DNA of 64,000 nucleotides, from contig JAZHRO010000055.1 in NCBI GenBank assembly GCA_037157565.1, positions 43,307,001 through 43,371,000 of the forward strand, in the 5' to 3' direction. The position numbers and the translations under genes are program-made. Shown here piece by piece: positions 19,658-30,906 of this stretch (position 1 is the stretch's first letter; each line of letters starts with the position of its first letter). This DNA is from Thalassia testudinum. Its lineage: Eukaryota > Streptophyta > Magnoliopsida > Alismatales > Hydrocharitaceae. The notes under the pieces are model-generated. The model did not search any database and was not told the DNA's origin. It worked only from the letters and a program-made list of their open reading frames with translations.

Positions 19658-22268
19658 TGTTGAAGCAATCTATCGAGGGTTTATATTACCATCGTCGTAG
19701 TTCAAATCCTCAATTGATCGAACAACAAATACAATTTATAACTTGAATATCTAACAGTGAAGTCCGAGGTCGAACACAGGGAGCAAGTGTTGTATTCATG
19801 CGCTAATCTTAATCAAAATAGAAATGAGCATAATAATTAAGCTAAGAATTATGATATTCAATAAATATCAATCTACTCAAATGATATTTAATACTAAGCA
19901 AGAGTATATCAAGAGCTTAATGAGGCAAAAAGATGTCTAAGACAAAATAATGGTGATTTAGATCATTAATTATTAGTCTTAAGCATATACATATCAATTA
20001 CTCAATAAATCAAATAAATGCACAGTGCCTCAAATAAGGACACAGTGTTTTCAACCAAGTCAGACGTTAGGTCTGATGACCAGATGACTTAACAGCATGA
20101 GCACATGTCTTCTTCCTTCTTCTTTTTCAAAGTTTCCTTCTTCTTTCCTTCTTCACAAACCTTCCCTTTCTTCTCCTTCACAGCACAAGGGAGTCAACTT
20201 CTCTTCTGCGGCTAACTGTCACACAGGGAAACACTTTAGAGAGCAAAACCCTCCCCCACTCTCTCACAAATCTTCCTCCTCCTCTCTCTCAAGACCCGGG
20301 GCATATTTGGATCCATACACCAGTAACTGGATCATGTACAGTGTCCAAGGTCACCGAGCATGTGTGGTGACCGAGGAGTGAGCATAGGAGGGTTATCGGA
20401 TGGGAGGGGATGAGGGACCCAACCCCTCAGTGTCATGGGCAGTATGCTCAATTCACAAAATCAATTTATGTGTGGTTGTGTGCCTTTCATTCGCCATTGT
20501 GGGACTATTGTCCCCCCTTTCTATGCAGCAGTGGCTCAAAGAGATGTTTCCGATTGAAGGTGATGTTGCGGTCGTGGTGTCCAATTGAGGGCTTGGGAGT
20601 GCACCTGGAGTTGTTGCGCTCAACCTGGAAGTGGTTTTGAGGGTAAATGTAGCTGGAGGACAACAAACATCGTCGAAGATGATGGTGGCTGTGGCAGTGG
20701 TGGAGGGCAGTGATGACCTGAAATAACTATACGGGCTCACAAGCCCCAATTAGATGTCACACTAGTGTCGCCAGAGGACATGGAGTCCAGTGGTGGTGGT
20801 TGTGAGGCGAGTGGAAACATGTGGTGGTTGGACAAAGGAGAGAAGGCGGTGTGGATGATCGTGTTTAGTGACGCGAGTGAGGAACCAATCCCCTCAATTT
20901 CTTGAGGGGTTTTGGTTAGTGGAGCATGGCGGTGCTTATGAGAGTCATGGTGAGGCGAACGGTGGCGTGTAGTGAGCTCTCGACCTCACCGGAGCTTGGC
21001 TGGAGTGAAGGAAGACGGAGGGGGAGGCTAGTGATCGTGGGTTAAAACAAGAGGATAATGAGGTGGAAAGAGAGTAGAGAGAGGGAGAAAGCTAAGGGTC
21101 CTAAACTCTTATGGAAGTGCGGCGAGGAAGAAGGAGATCTAGGAGCCCTTGAGTTGGTCGTCAAGGAGAGGACGAAGGAGGGGAGGAACGTAGCACTCCC
21201 AATTTGGCTGTTGGGAGGCCGTAGGACGACAGAGGGAGGAGCTCGTTGGAACTAAGTCGAAGATGGCTAGGGAAGGAGTTTGAAAAGGGTTTTTAGGCTA
21301 AAACCTAGCTAAAGAGGATAGTTTGTCCTCATGGGTCCTTATATAGGTCTCAAGAGAGCTTCCCATGCTTGTAAACTAAGCTTGGAAGCTTCGAAGCTTC
21401 ATGAAAATGGGTAACCCAATCCTTCAAATGATTCACATGAGGATTTGGGCAAGAATTAGAGCCCAAGATGTAGCTCAAACTGTAGGGAAATCTCTCAGGA
21501 GTCTCCCTTCGAATTTTGGAAGGGATCCTCCCATCAATTAGGGAGAAATCCCTAGTCGAAGGTCGGTAGAGTAGGAGTTCCTCTGCGATAATGGTGGAGA
21601 GACTTGATTGCAAAGAGTATGACAAAATTAGGGGCCCATTTGTAAGGAATTCAAAAAGCTAGGCGTACGTATGTGATAAAAAGAGTCAGACTAGACTGAA
21701 ATGTAAACTAGGTCAATATGATTTATGATTGGACCCAAATTTTGGTACAAACCTAATTTTGACCCAAAGAATCTGATGGCAAAGTCAGATTTAAGTTTTA
21801 TGCAAAAACCCAAATTAGGGCAGTTGTCTATCTGAAACTCTATTTTAGGTCAAAATGGGCTCTGATGGTCAAAACAAGGATGCCAAACCCTAAAGAATAT
21901 TTTTATATGATTTTTAGAGAATTTAGGTGAATTTTATCCCGACCAAACCTCAATTGATTAAGTGGGTCTATTTTTAGGGTTTCAGATGTCCGTTAATTCT
22001 CGTAACATATGAAAACCCGTTTCTGTCTACATGGACCCTCTTGTTAGACTTTAATGCATATTTAACCTTTAATAAAATCTTGAAAAAATCCATAGTTGTT
22101 CTGCATTTATGATATGATCGTAAAATTATAGTTTTAACCCTAGTTTCATGTTAAACTCTCAGAAAGGATGTGCAATGAATTATGATCCTTTAGCGGTTAT
22201 GTAGGAACATTTATCAATGGATTATGTCTAATTAAAGCTAAATATGGCTGATGATGATGTTATCATCA
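19658..22268 (-). repeat. 3' LTR of E1 (LTR family A, 2.6 kb)
   Basis: It has TG...CA ends: TGTTGAAGCAATC on the left and GTTATCATCA on the right, next to the PPT. A TATA-like TTATATAG lies near 21337. Family-A relatives are 27001-29172, 29214-29785 and the solo LTR 59376-62182. The starts on the minus strand (TGATGATAACATCATCATCAGCC) agree with the solo copy. Confidence 0.85.
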
Positions 22269-22306
22269 TACCCCCATGTCTAACTTTTGCTAGTCCCTTA
22301 GCAAAA
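22269..22306 (-). other. Polypurine tract of E1
   Basis: The minus strand reads GGGACTAGCAAAAGTTAGACATGGGGGTA-type sequence directly before the LTR start TGATGATAAC. It matches the E0 and G1 sites. Confidence 0.8.
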
Positions 22307-22718
22307 TCTTATGAAATAAACTTGAATTTTAGACCATGCTTTGAAGCTCAAAGTCCTGATTTATTCTTCTTTTTAGAAATTAGGTCAGAATGCCAATAGT
22401 AGGCCTAGAGGTACTCAAGTACCAACCAAGATTCAGACCTAACCATCTTTAGCCTCAGTATACCACGAAGATTACTAAGGCCTAGAGAAACTATCCAAAG
22501 ATTTGTTGAACCCAGCGGTTAAAGCACCCGTGCTTGAAACAAGGTTAGTCCAGGTTCAGTTTGTAGTGTGTTTTTGTAAGAGAGAAGGATAAAAGAATTT
22601 TTTTCATTTTTGGAGAGCTTTCTCTCTCTTTTTCTTGATTATTTCTAGCTTTGGATTGGCTCAAAAACACGATCTATATCGAATTCCTTGCTCCTACCAT
22701 CAATCCTCATAGGGTCCC

Positions 22719-22860
22719 TGGCCATCGATGCTTCAGGATAGCACCGCCCATGGCAACCCCTAGAACCCTGGCTTTCAACACTTCGAGATAGTGCTGCCCA
22801 TGGCATTCTGTAGCTAAATTCAGGCCCTAGCAATCGACATTTCGAGATAATCCTACCCAT
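22719..22860 (-). other. Tandem array of three short hairpins (E1 3' region)
   Basis: It is homologous to the E0 array in order and flanks. On the minus strand the stems are GGTGCT/AGCATC around ATCCTGA, AGCACT/AGTGTT around ATCTCGA, and a weaker first unit around ATCTCGA. TGG/CCA outer pairs are kept in the last two units. The stem bases differ from E0 while pairing is kept in those two. Confidence 0.6.
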
Positions 22861-23604
22861 AGTACCTGAACCTGCACAAGGTGCTTACATGCCCCTGGTA
22901 GGATATTTTAGATATCCTAAGAGACAAGCATCGAGGAGACGGTATGTTATTGCACATCTCCGAGGGGAATTTCCCTCCTCTCCTCGTCGGGAACTCGTCC
23001 AAATCAACTTGTGTTGATAAGCCGCTCCTAATCTAGGTAGCTTTTTCAGAATAGAAAATACTTTTGCATGATTTTGATTATTAAGAGCACTGAACCAAGC
23101 TGTGTGTGGATTAGAGTGCTTAGGTTACTGAGTCCCACAAACCAGAGGTCAGTTAATGAGGCTGAATACTCCCTAAGCCTTAGACCTAATACGTAAGCTT
23201 TGCATTTTCCTCAACCTCTTGAGGATTATCCTGATCTTAATGGATACTTGAATTTTGAAGCCCTAAAACAAGCCTAAGAGGCCTAAGATCAGCACTCATA
23301 CTAATCTCTTTGTCTCTCTATTCTTTTAGGACTTAATTTTTTTCTTTTGATTTAGTTTAGAACTTAAGTAGATTCCATAATCTTTTACTAATGACTATCA
23401 CATTTTTGTTTCAAATTGTAGCTCCTTTTTAACATTTAAATCACCTCCTCATTTCCTCTTAAAAAATGATATGCAATTAATCTCACAAAATTTCCTCCCC
23501 TTTCCATTTTTTTGTTCTTTCTCAATTTTTTATTTTTTTGATTTTTTTGAATGAGTAATTTTTTGTGAGAACCCTTCAAAAACTTGAAATTTTATGTGTT
23601 TGCA
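22861..23604 (-). other. E1 3' non-coding region (no gene)
   Basis: No coding frame is supported. The part near 22890-22960 (TGTCTCTTAGGATATC on the minus strand) is shared with E0 upstream of the array. T-rich runs lie around 23440-23560. Confidence 0.5.
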
Positions 23605-23655
23605 CTTTAACACTCCCCCATGCCTAAGTTTTGCAATGTCCTCATTGTAAACCAG
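23605..23655 (-). other. PPT-like motif 1 of E1
   Basis: The minus strand has CAATGAGGACATTGC followed by AGGCATGGGGGAG. It lies about 1.35 kb before the true PPT, as in E0 and G1. Confidence 0.65.
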
Positions 23656-23699
23656 AGGGTATGAAATCAGTTTGGGTTTAAGGATTAGAACAGGGTCAA

Positions 23700-24140
23700 T
23701 TAGTGGGCGAATGGGTTGGGATGACTGTTGCGGACGATTTCAAGCTCTTGTATGAGTACCAGAGGTAGAGTCAACTGCTCTAAAACTGAACTCAGAGTGC
23801 AGTAGATGTGAAGTTCAAAAGGATAATTAGAAGGATCTCGGGTTTCTGGAATGACGGGCTGCCTCCCATTAAGCGCTAAATTAAATGCCTTCAACCAAGC
23901 AGAAAGTGGTTAAGAAGGAGTGGTCAAATCAGATGAGTTTTGTAGAACAAGCACCTTGATCAAAATTCTGGTTGGTCCAGCCAGGTGCTTGTTCAGATTA
24001 ACAGGCTGATGATGCAACCCAAACCCAATCAGTCTGGTGGGTTGATGGATGAGAATCAATAGATGTGGTGCCCACCAGGTGCTCTCTGACTCAGAAAGAT
24101 GTGGAAATGAAAATCCAGGGTTTGGCTGATTCAATTTAGC
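23700..24140 (-). pseudogene. 3' continuation of the E1 ORF, broken
   Basis: Two minus-strand frames (23910-24134 and 23700-23894) follow the acidic ORF. The second includes LALNGRQPVIPE. The nucleotide word GGGAGGCAGCCC at about 23860 corresponds to the GGGAGGCAACCC word that follows the E3 ORF near 29833. I see no known domain. Confidence 0.35.
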
Positions 24141-25406
24141 CTAGTCAGAGTAGGGATCCTCAAATGCAAAAGAGTCTGTGAAGGATGTAGGAACCCTACA
24201 AGAGTGATCAGAGAAGGATGGGATGTGATTAGTAGTCTGATCAAAGTCCACAACCCGATCAAAATGAGCAGAAGAATCACATGCAACCGGATCATCGAGA
24301 GGAGAATCAGAGTAGAAATTGATTCCGGTGGTAGGTCGGGGTTGGGATCGGATTCGAGAAGGTTCTGAATGTGGTGCAGAAGAGGTGGCTTCAAGGAGAA
24401 TTATATGTGTTGAGGGCTCCTCTAGAAAAGCTTCAAAGGTTGGTTCATCTAGAGAGTCCTTGTAGTGTTCATCAAAATAAAATGTAAATGCCTGGAGAAT
24501 GCTTATAGGATCATGGAAATCTAAGTCAATAAAAGATTTGAATTCTGGATTGCAGACACTCTTGGCACTTACTGCTTCTGAATCCTGCAGATCATAAAGG
24601 AATGATTCCATCTCATTGGAACCTGATTTTGAATTAGTGATCTCAGGATCAGGGACCTTAGAGTTAGAGTTGAAGAACGAATCATGGATGCTGAGGTCGT
24701 AAACTGGTTCATAATTGTTAGGAAATAAAGGTTCTTCGAAATCAGAGTAGGATTCGAAACCATCGGACAACTTGCGAAGATCGCATTCTAAATTTGATTC
24801 CAGATCAGAGGTTCCACCATAGAAATGATTAAGAGATGTAGAATCAGCAACCTGATTTGGATCTATCCTAATTTCAGATTCCAAGCTTAAAAAGGTGTCC
24901 TTAGTGGTTATAGGCTTGGGTTCTTGGCTTCTAGGATAGACCCAATCGAATCCCAACTCTTCCAACTCCTTGGTTTCTGTATCATAGATTGGCGTGACTT
25001 CTGAGAAATCAATTTGTGTCTCAGAGGAGGTTGGAGGGGTGTATTCATCAAATACAAGCCCAGAATCGTAATTCAAATTCAAAATCTGGCTTTCATCATT
25101 TTGGGCCTCATGATTATCCCAAATAGGTTCGAATCCAGATTCTAGATTAAGGGTAAGGATTGGATTACTAGAATCTAGGCTGGGCTTTACAGGGATGTTA
25201 GAATCATTCTCAAGAATTACCTTAACAAGATAAGGCTCGGAATTTACATTCTCGAGAGGTTGTGTTTTAAATTCATCATTACAGGTGTTTGGTGATTCAA
25301 AGCTCGGTGAACCAGGCTCTTGATTTTCTAGGGCTAGCTCAAAATCAAGAACACCTACAATTGGACCCTCCCAATCCATCTTAAGATAAGGTGTATCAAT
25401 CTGCAC
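24141..25406 (-). CDS. Acidic retroelement protein of E1, unknown function
   Basis: The minus-strand frame is 421 codons long. The protein is rich in D, E, S, N and P and has very few basic residues. It contains recurrent short words such as DSSNPIL, LESGFEP, SDFEEP, DSEAVSA and LDEPTF. No zinc knuckle, DxG protease, RT or integrase motif is present and no membrane segment is clear. Its place between leader and PPT-like motif 1 matches the ORF of E3. It may be a diverged gag-like or accessory protein, or a captured host sequence. A run of this length without stops in an otherwise broken nest suggests constraint until fairly recently. The methionine start is not certain, since the frame continues upstream in pieces. 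Confidence 0.5.
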   Translation of the reverse strand: MQIDTPYLKMDWEGPIVGVLDFELALENQEPGSPSFESPNTCNDEFKTQPLENVNSEPYLVKVILENDSNIPVKPSLDSSNPILTLNLESGFEPIWDNHEAQNDESQILNLNYDSGLVFDEYTPPTSSETQIDFSEVTPIYDTETKELEELGFDWVYPRSQEPKPITTKDTFLSLESEIRIDPNQVADSTSLNHFYGGTSDLESNLECDLRKLSDGFESYSDFEEPLFPNNYEPVYDLSIHDSFFNSNSKVPDPEITNSKSGSNEMESFLYDLQDSEAVSAKSVCNPEFKSFIDLDFHDPISILQAFTFYFDEHYKDSLDEPTFEAFLEEPSTHIILLEATSSAPHSEPSRIRSQPRPTTGINFYSDSPLDDPVACDSSAHFDRVVDFDQTTNHIPSFSDHSCRVPTSFTDSFAFEDPYSD

Positions 25407-25937
25407 ATAATTTGAATAAGATTCTATTTGGGTTGGGGGTCTACAACAACCTTAATTTTCTTCCCCAGGCTCTGGGAAATCATATTGATCCTCGATGTTG
25501 TTCCAAGGTGTCTCATCAATTTCTGAAGGGATGTACGGGTAATTTTGATCAATGGTTTGTTGTAATGTATTCAACATACACCCATTTTTTTCCATGAAAC
25601 CTTGCTACATTTCCTAAAGGTGTGGATTGGACAAACAATGTATATACTTGGTATTATGTAGTCTCCACAATTCACTGTATTCAGTTAAAAGATCATCCTG
25701 GGTTGAACCGTGTATCATTTGTGTAAATAGTAGCCTAGCATGGTTCATAATGTGGGTTGTTATTTTTGGGATATTAACCTGAATCCTTATAACTGGATTT
25801 GAGGTCCTAAAATAATCATCATGGTTTTTAAGAGCAACCTCAATCATCTTCTCTTTCATGCTCATTTGGGACTTAGGTTTCCTAAACAGTTTTCCTAAAA
25901 TGTCAGGTTGCATTTTTGAATTAGATGGTGGAATCAA
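25407..25937 (-). pseudogene. N-terminal part of the E1 ORF, with stops
   Basis: 25614-25937 encodes a basic start (MIPPSNSKMQPDILGKLFRK, then KEKMIEVALKNHDDYF) and ITTHIMNHARLLFTQM. Stops follow near 25606-25613 and around 25452, and the frame then leads into the acidic ORF. I infer one original protein of about 600 residues with a basic N-terminus and acidic body. Confidence 0.45.
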
Positions 25938-27000
25938 GATGTAGAATCAAACTCAGGATCAGATTGGAACTTGATTAGATTTGAAAGAAATTCCCAAGAA
26001 GATCTAGTGAGGTCTCTTAGGTAAAGAAAACCTAATGACCTTCCTATGTATGTGCTCTATAGAAAAGATGAGGGACTGGAGGTTATTTGAACCCAACCAA
26101 GGCTTCCAAAGATTTTGGATGACTGAGGAAGTTTCAAGGCAGATGATACCTCTGAATCAGAAATCTGCACACCCGAGAAATACCTGGGTAGCCAGGAAGG
26201 GAGAGCCCCACAAAGACCCCTACACAATAGAGCGTCCCCACGAGTTATAGGGTTTCCCCCACTTGACCTTCCTTGCCACTGCGGTTCCAAGTAGACCGGA
26301 ATGTACGAACGTAAGACCTTAAGTCTACCAATTTTAGCCTAGTTGTGCCTTGAATTTCACTTGATTAGAAGTTGATTTGACTTGTGACCTAATTTGGAGG
26401 TTGGTTGGCCCACAAAGTAGACCAACTTCACCTGACCTACCCTAAAGATGGCAGAATGAAATCTAGGACAAAACCCAAAAATCACCATGAATTGACTCTC
26501 AGGTTATTAGGTCCACAATTTTAGAGTTCAAGTGAATCTTAGAGCCTGATTTTTAGGGTTTTTCTTGATTAGATCTTTTCAAACAAGGGCTTGGGTGGCA
26601 CACAAATGTGGGAGGGTTAATTATCTTTAATGTAGGCAAATGAGAACTAGCACTTACAAACCTAGATGTTGAAACCCTAATTGGCTCTATTTCCAAGTCC
26701 AATTAATTCTTGAAATGTTCACCTTGGGCTTTAAGCAAGAAGTGTTTTAGCCCAAGGTGATTTTAGAAATTCAGCGTAATCCCTAATAGGCACAAGCAAT
26801 TTAGGTAGGGAATTCTTAAACAGAATCACTTCAAACTTCAATTAGATATGAAAATTTTTCGCAAATTAGGAAACTTGCCTTTTTAAATGATGATTTACTA
26901 ATAAAATAAGGCAGGTAGTTCCAAATTGATTTGTTTCCTTTTCTCTTCCAAGGGTTAGGAGATTAGGGAAGAAGAGAGATTACCTACTATTTAGGATGCT
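25938..27000 (-). other. E1 leader (no gene)
   Basis: Non-coding sequence between the inserted LTR-A block and the ORF start. The short frames here have no family resemblance. Confidence 0.5.
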
Positions 27001-29172
27001 TGATCAAAGGTCGCGTTGTAATACAGTCGAAAAAGCGTTCAAAACAAATACAATTTATTACTTGAATTTTAAAGTCTGAGGTCGAACACAGGGAGAAAAT
27101 TAGGATTTAGAAATCAAGATCACAACTTGAGAATTTGAAAGAATATAATATGCAATAAGATCAATGTTATAGTGCAAAAAGATAAGCACAAAATATTAAA
27201 GAAACCAATATATGTGAATAAAGCACAAAATTAGACGTCTGATTTGTGAATCAGCCGCCTTAAAATAATGATGCTACAGTGCTTGATCTTTCTTCTTTCT
27301 TCTGCTTCTTCTCCTATTCTCTGGCGGCTCCTTCCTTATTCTTCTTCTTTGGCTTCTTCTTTCTTCCTCTTCTAATTTTGGCTGTAGCTTCCTTGCCTTA
27401 GCTTTCTCTTCCTCTGCCTTCTTCTCTATCTTGGCTACCATCAACTTCTTCCTTCAGTTCCTTCCTTCTCTTTTCTTTCTTTCTCTGCCTTCCTTGCTCT
27501 TTCCTTCAGCTCCTTCTTCTTCTACCTTAGCCTTTTCCTTCTTCTCTCTGCTGCAACCCTTCTCCTCCCTTAGCTTCTGACTTCGGCTTCCTCCTTCACC
27601 TTCTCCTTCTTTTCTTTAGCCTGCAGAGCAAAACCTACCCCCTACCCGCATGAGCTCACTTCTCTCTTTTCTCTCTTACGTTTGCTCTCCTAGAGCCACT
27701 TCTCAGGTAATCGGATCAGATATGCGCCCGAAACTAGGCCCACAGGTGTGCAGTGGTGGGCGAGGTGTCTGGTCGGGTCAGGTCACCAGGTCCACAGGGT
27801 GCGATCGCGAACGAGGCATCGGGTCGGGTGAGAGGGACCTCACCCTGTGAGTTGAAGGCAATCAGCCTAATGCAGAAATTCACTTTATGCAGATGCGGCG
27901 CTCCACAACTTTTCGAGGTGGGACTAACTTCCCACCCTCTTTCATGCGTGCCTGGGGAAGAGGGGTGTCACTCAATTGCAGTTGCTGGGATGGCTCTTGG
28001 CTTCAATTGGTCACCAGGAGATGTTTGCAAAAGCTCTCCGCATGACCTAGAATTGGATCCTGGAGTGGGCACGACCTGGAGAAGCTTGCAAGCAAGCTTC
28101 CTGTTGTGCGTCAATGGCGGTGAACCCTAAACCTGAAATCACACACACGGCCTTGCGGCCCACGCTAAAAGGCTTAGGGAGCTTCGCCAAGGTGTGGCGA
28201 ATGTGCAGAGGTGGTTGGCGTGGCGTGGGACTGCCTGAGGGAGCGTTCCTAGGGCACACTGTGGCCATGTGTGTGGGTGTGTTCGGGGGCGCTTGTGGGT
28301 GAGTGGCAGAGTGTTGTGAGTGGGGGGTTATGATCAGTGAGGCAGGGCGGTACTTATGGACCGGTCGACGAGGAGAGAGGTGGTCTGTGGAGGTGGATCG
28401 AACTCGCCGGAGTGGTGGCCGAAGGTGAAGGGGATGATGGTGGTGGAGTGCGGTAGTGGTCGTTCGAGGGAAATAAAGAAGAGAAAAGAGAGTAGAGGGT
28501 AAAAGAGACTTATCTGGGAGTGAATAGATGAAGGGGAAGGTAGGGATGGCGTCTGTGCATATCGTCGACACCAGAGACGAAGGGCTCAGTGAGAGAGGTC
28601 GGCGAGGACGAAGGGGAGGCAGGAGCATCAACGGGTGTTGCGCGATGCGGACGAGCAAGAGGAAGAGGAACCTGCCTCTTGTATTATGGCTAGGCGACGA
28701 GGGAGAGTGGGAGAAGTTGATAGAGCTTGATGAGGAGATCGGCCAGAGGAGGAGAGACAAAATGGAGGGGTTTCTCCAACTGAATTAAAGCTTAGGAGAT
28801 GCGGGGCGAGTTGGGGTTTCTTAAATAGGTCCTGGAGGTTGGGTTTGTGCTTGGAAGCCAAGCTTCCAAGCATTGAAAGTTCGCCGGTAGAGGAAACTCG
28901 AGAGAGACCCAAATCTCTCATGTGTTCGCATGAGAGATTGGGTACCAAATAGGGCTTCTAATTAGGTTCACACTAGAAGAGATTTCTTAGAGAATCTCCC
29001 TTTCAATTTTGAAGGGGATTCTCTGAGAGATCAGGGAGAAATCTACCTTTCAAGCTTGCCAGAGTAGGATTCCCTTCGCTATAATGGCGGAGGGACCTAA
29101 TTGTAAAGACGAAGAAGAAGATAGGGGGTCAATTGTGAGGGTTTTTTGAAAGATAGGGATAAAATAGAGAAT
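27001..29172 (-). repeat. Diverged family-A LTR, truncated, inside the E1 leader
   Basis: It starts TGATCAAAGGTCGCG, followed by the family words AAATACAATTTAT.ACTTGAAT and GTC.GAGGTCGAACACAGGGAG. The CTTCTT-rich part and the GTAATCGG...CGCCCG block shared with 60127-60150 come next. It stops near 29172, about 600 bp short of the LTR start seen in other copies. No PBS is next to its left edge, so it is probably a separate insertion later cut by a deletion. Confidence 0.65.
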
Positions 29173-29192
29173 AGCGGTGAATTGCGCGTTGT

Positions 29193-29210
29193 TCCCCGAA
29201 AATGGTGCCA
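29193..29210 (-). other. E1 primer binding site, diverged
   Basis: The minus strand reads TGGCACCATTTTCGGGGA, three bases from the LTR end. It resembles the TGGCGCC(G/A)TTGCCGGGG sites of E3 and G1. Confidence 0.65.
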
Positions 29211-29213
29211 AAA

Positions 29214-29785
29214 TGTTGAAGCGATCTATCGAGGGTTTATATTATTGTCATCGTAGTTCAAATCCTCATTCGATCGAACAACAAATACAATTTATAACTC
29301 GAATATCTAACAGTGAAGTCCGAGGTGGAACATAAGGAGCAAGTGTTGCATTCATGCGCTAATCTTAATCAAAATAGAAATGAGCACAATAATTAAGCCA
29401 AGAATTATGATATTCAATGAATATCAATCTACTTAAATGATAGTTAATACTAAGCAAGAGTATATCAAGAGTTTAATGAGGCAGAAAGATGTCTAAGACA
29501 AAATAATGGTGATTTAAATCACCAATTATTAGTCTTAAGCATATACATATCAATTACTCAATAAATCAAATAAATGCACATTGCCTCAAATAAGGACACA
29601 GTGTTTTCAACCAAGTCAGACATCAGGTCTAATGACCAGACGACTTAACAGCATTAGCACAGGCCTTCTTCCTTCTTTTTCAAAGTTTCCTTCTTCTTCT
29701 TTCCTTCTTCACAAACCTCCCCTTTCTTCTCCTTCATAGCACAAGGGAGTCAGCTTCTCTTCTATGACTAAGTGTTGCACAGGGG
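29214..29785 (-). repeat. 5' LTR of E1, truncated (family A)
   Basis: TGTTGAAGCGATCTATCGAGG matches the start of 19658-20230 at about 93%. Similarity ends near 29785, where E3 sequence begins without a TSD. Confidence 0.8.
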
Positions 29786-29862
29786 GAGAAAGGAAGGAAA
29801 CCACCTGATGATGGTGTTATTCAGAACGCTGGGTTGCCTCCCAACAAGCACTGCATTTTCTG
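29786..29862 (-). other. E3 sequence after the ORF with GGGAGGCAACCC word
   Basis: A short non-coding tail follows the ORF. The minus strand has TGTTGGGAGGCAACCCAGCG, a word often found after pol in Athila-type elements. Confidence 0.5.
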
Positions 29863-30906
29863 TCAGCAACAAGACTTATAGGGAACCTGTAAGTCAGGTT
29901 CCAGACAAAAAAAGCTAGGCCCTAAAAATATGTGTAACAGTGCGAGCCTAGAAAACAGGTAGTCACGGATGTTGGCTAGCAGATGATGCAACGTTATCCC
30001 AAATGCTCGCCAGAAGACGTGAAAGTAGAGAACCTCATAGGCTACCTGGGGAGGTCTAGGAATAACAAAAGGAATATGAAAAGGGACCTCCCGAAACAGA
30101 ATAAGTGGAGGATAACAAGGGTCCTCCAAAGCAGGATGGGTTTTGAAAGATATAAACATTATTATTTCAAGCCCTTGAATGGCGAGACTAAAAGTACAAG
30201 CATCAATCCACACTCGCCATTCTACCCAAGGATGTACTGGCTTGATATGTTCTCCAGAAAGAATGTACATGAGCAGAGATCTGAGCCAAGGATCGGTTTG
30301 GGAGTGTAAGGGTTGTTTGTGGTGTTGGAAGGTATTGATTAAGTCCAATGAGGGCTTAGTCGATGTCGAGTCCAATTCCAACAATGATTCAGATTGTGTA
30401 TTCTCCCTAACAATTATTGCAGAAAAATTCAAGTCATCCTGCCTATCATTAATGATCGGAGTCATATTTTCACCTTCCAATATTTGTGGTGAATCAATGG
30501 TGGACCCCAAATTAAATTTCTTTGATGACAGGGTCGAAGCAACTGAATCATTATCATTAATTTTATCCCTGGATTCTTTTGGTTCACTTGAGTTTTTGTC
30601 AGGGTGTATATGTGATTCACCAGTAAAGAGAGGAGTTGGATCAATATCCTCAATTATTTCTGAAGGAGGGTCCATCTTAATGTTTTGGAGTAAGCCTATA
30701 TCACTCAATTCTTTGTTCTTCTCGGGGCATAAATCCTCAATTGATGTGTTTTGTCCCCGAGAGTCTCCCCTAGGCTTCTTACTATTGTGTTTGTCCTCCT
30801 CCAATATCAACTCCTGGTTTTCTGGAGGATGACTCTCAAAAGAAGGGAGGAATCTGGATTTCACCAGATTATTTATATCCTCCGGGGGTAAGTCCTCGAA
30901 TAACAA
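29863..30906 (-). CDS. E3 accessory protein, C-terminal block (347 codons)
   Basis: The frame is acidic and polar over about residues 1-230 (EDLPPEDINN, HPPENQELILEED, SSEPKESRDKINDND). It then turns hydrophobic and proline-rich: WVEWRVWIDACTFSLAI, LEDPCYPP, RAFGITLHHLLANIRDYLFS, LLHIFLGPSFF and LEPDLQV. The C-terminal block matches the plus-strand ORF of E0 (297-641) word for word in order. One or two membrane-spanning segments are possible near the end. No enzyme motif is seen. The function is unknown. Conservation between two elements argues for a protein the family once used. Confidence 0.55.
   Translation of the reverse strand: MLFEDLPPEDINNLVKSRFLPSFESHPPENQELILEEDKHNSKKPRGDSRGQNTSIEDLCPEKNKELSDIGLLQNIKMDPPSEIIEDIDPTPLFTGESHIHPDKNSSEPKESRDKINDNDSVASTLSSKKFNLGSTIDSPQILEGENMTPIINDRQDDLNFSAIIVRENTQSESLLELDSTSTKPSLDLINTFQHHKQPLHSQTDPWLRSLLMYILSGEHIKPVHPWVEWRVWIDACTFSLAIQGLEIIMFISFKTHPALEDPCYPPLILFREVPFHIPFVIPRPPQVAYEVLYFHVFWRAFGITLHHLLANIRDYLFSRLALLHIFLGPSFFCLEPDLQVPYKSCC

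Larger units (their letters stand above)
19658..29785 (-). mobile_element. E1: LTR element with an acidic ORF, probably non-autonomous
   Basis: The 3' LTR is 19658-22268, the 5' LTR copy (truncated) is 29214-29785, and a PBS lies at 29193-29210. The two LTR ends agree at about 93% over 570 bp. Internally there is a PPT (22269), a hairpin array, a PPT-like motif 1, the acidic ORF (24141-25937) and a leader. The leader contains another, more diverged LTR-A block (27001-29172). No gag-pol domain is visible. It interrupts G2 at 19657/19658 and the left flank AGCTT is the likely TSD. The right side is lost at the junction with E3. Confidence 0.72.

Noticed and set aside
23440..23570. T-rich runs as possible LINE or SINE tails
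   Set aside because: No TSD or internal pol III boxes accompany them. They lie within the E1 3' region.
28047..28760. 237-codon minus-strand frame
   Set aside because: It is inside a family-A LTR. The matching part of other family-A LTRs is not open in this frame.
30179..30832. 217-codon plus-strand frame
   Set aside because: It is antisense to the E3 ORF, which has the conserved relative in E0.
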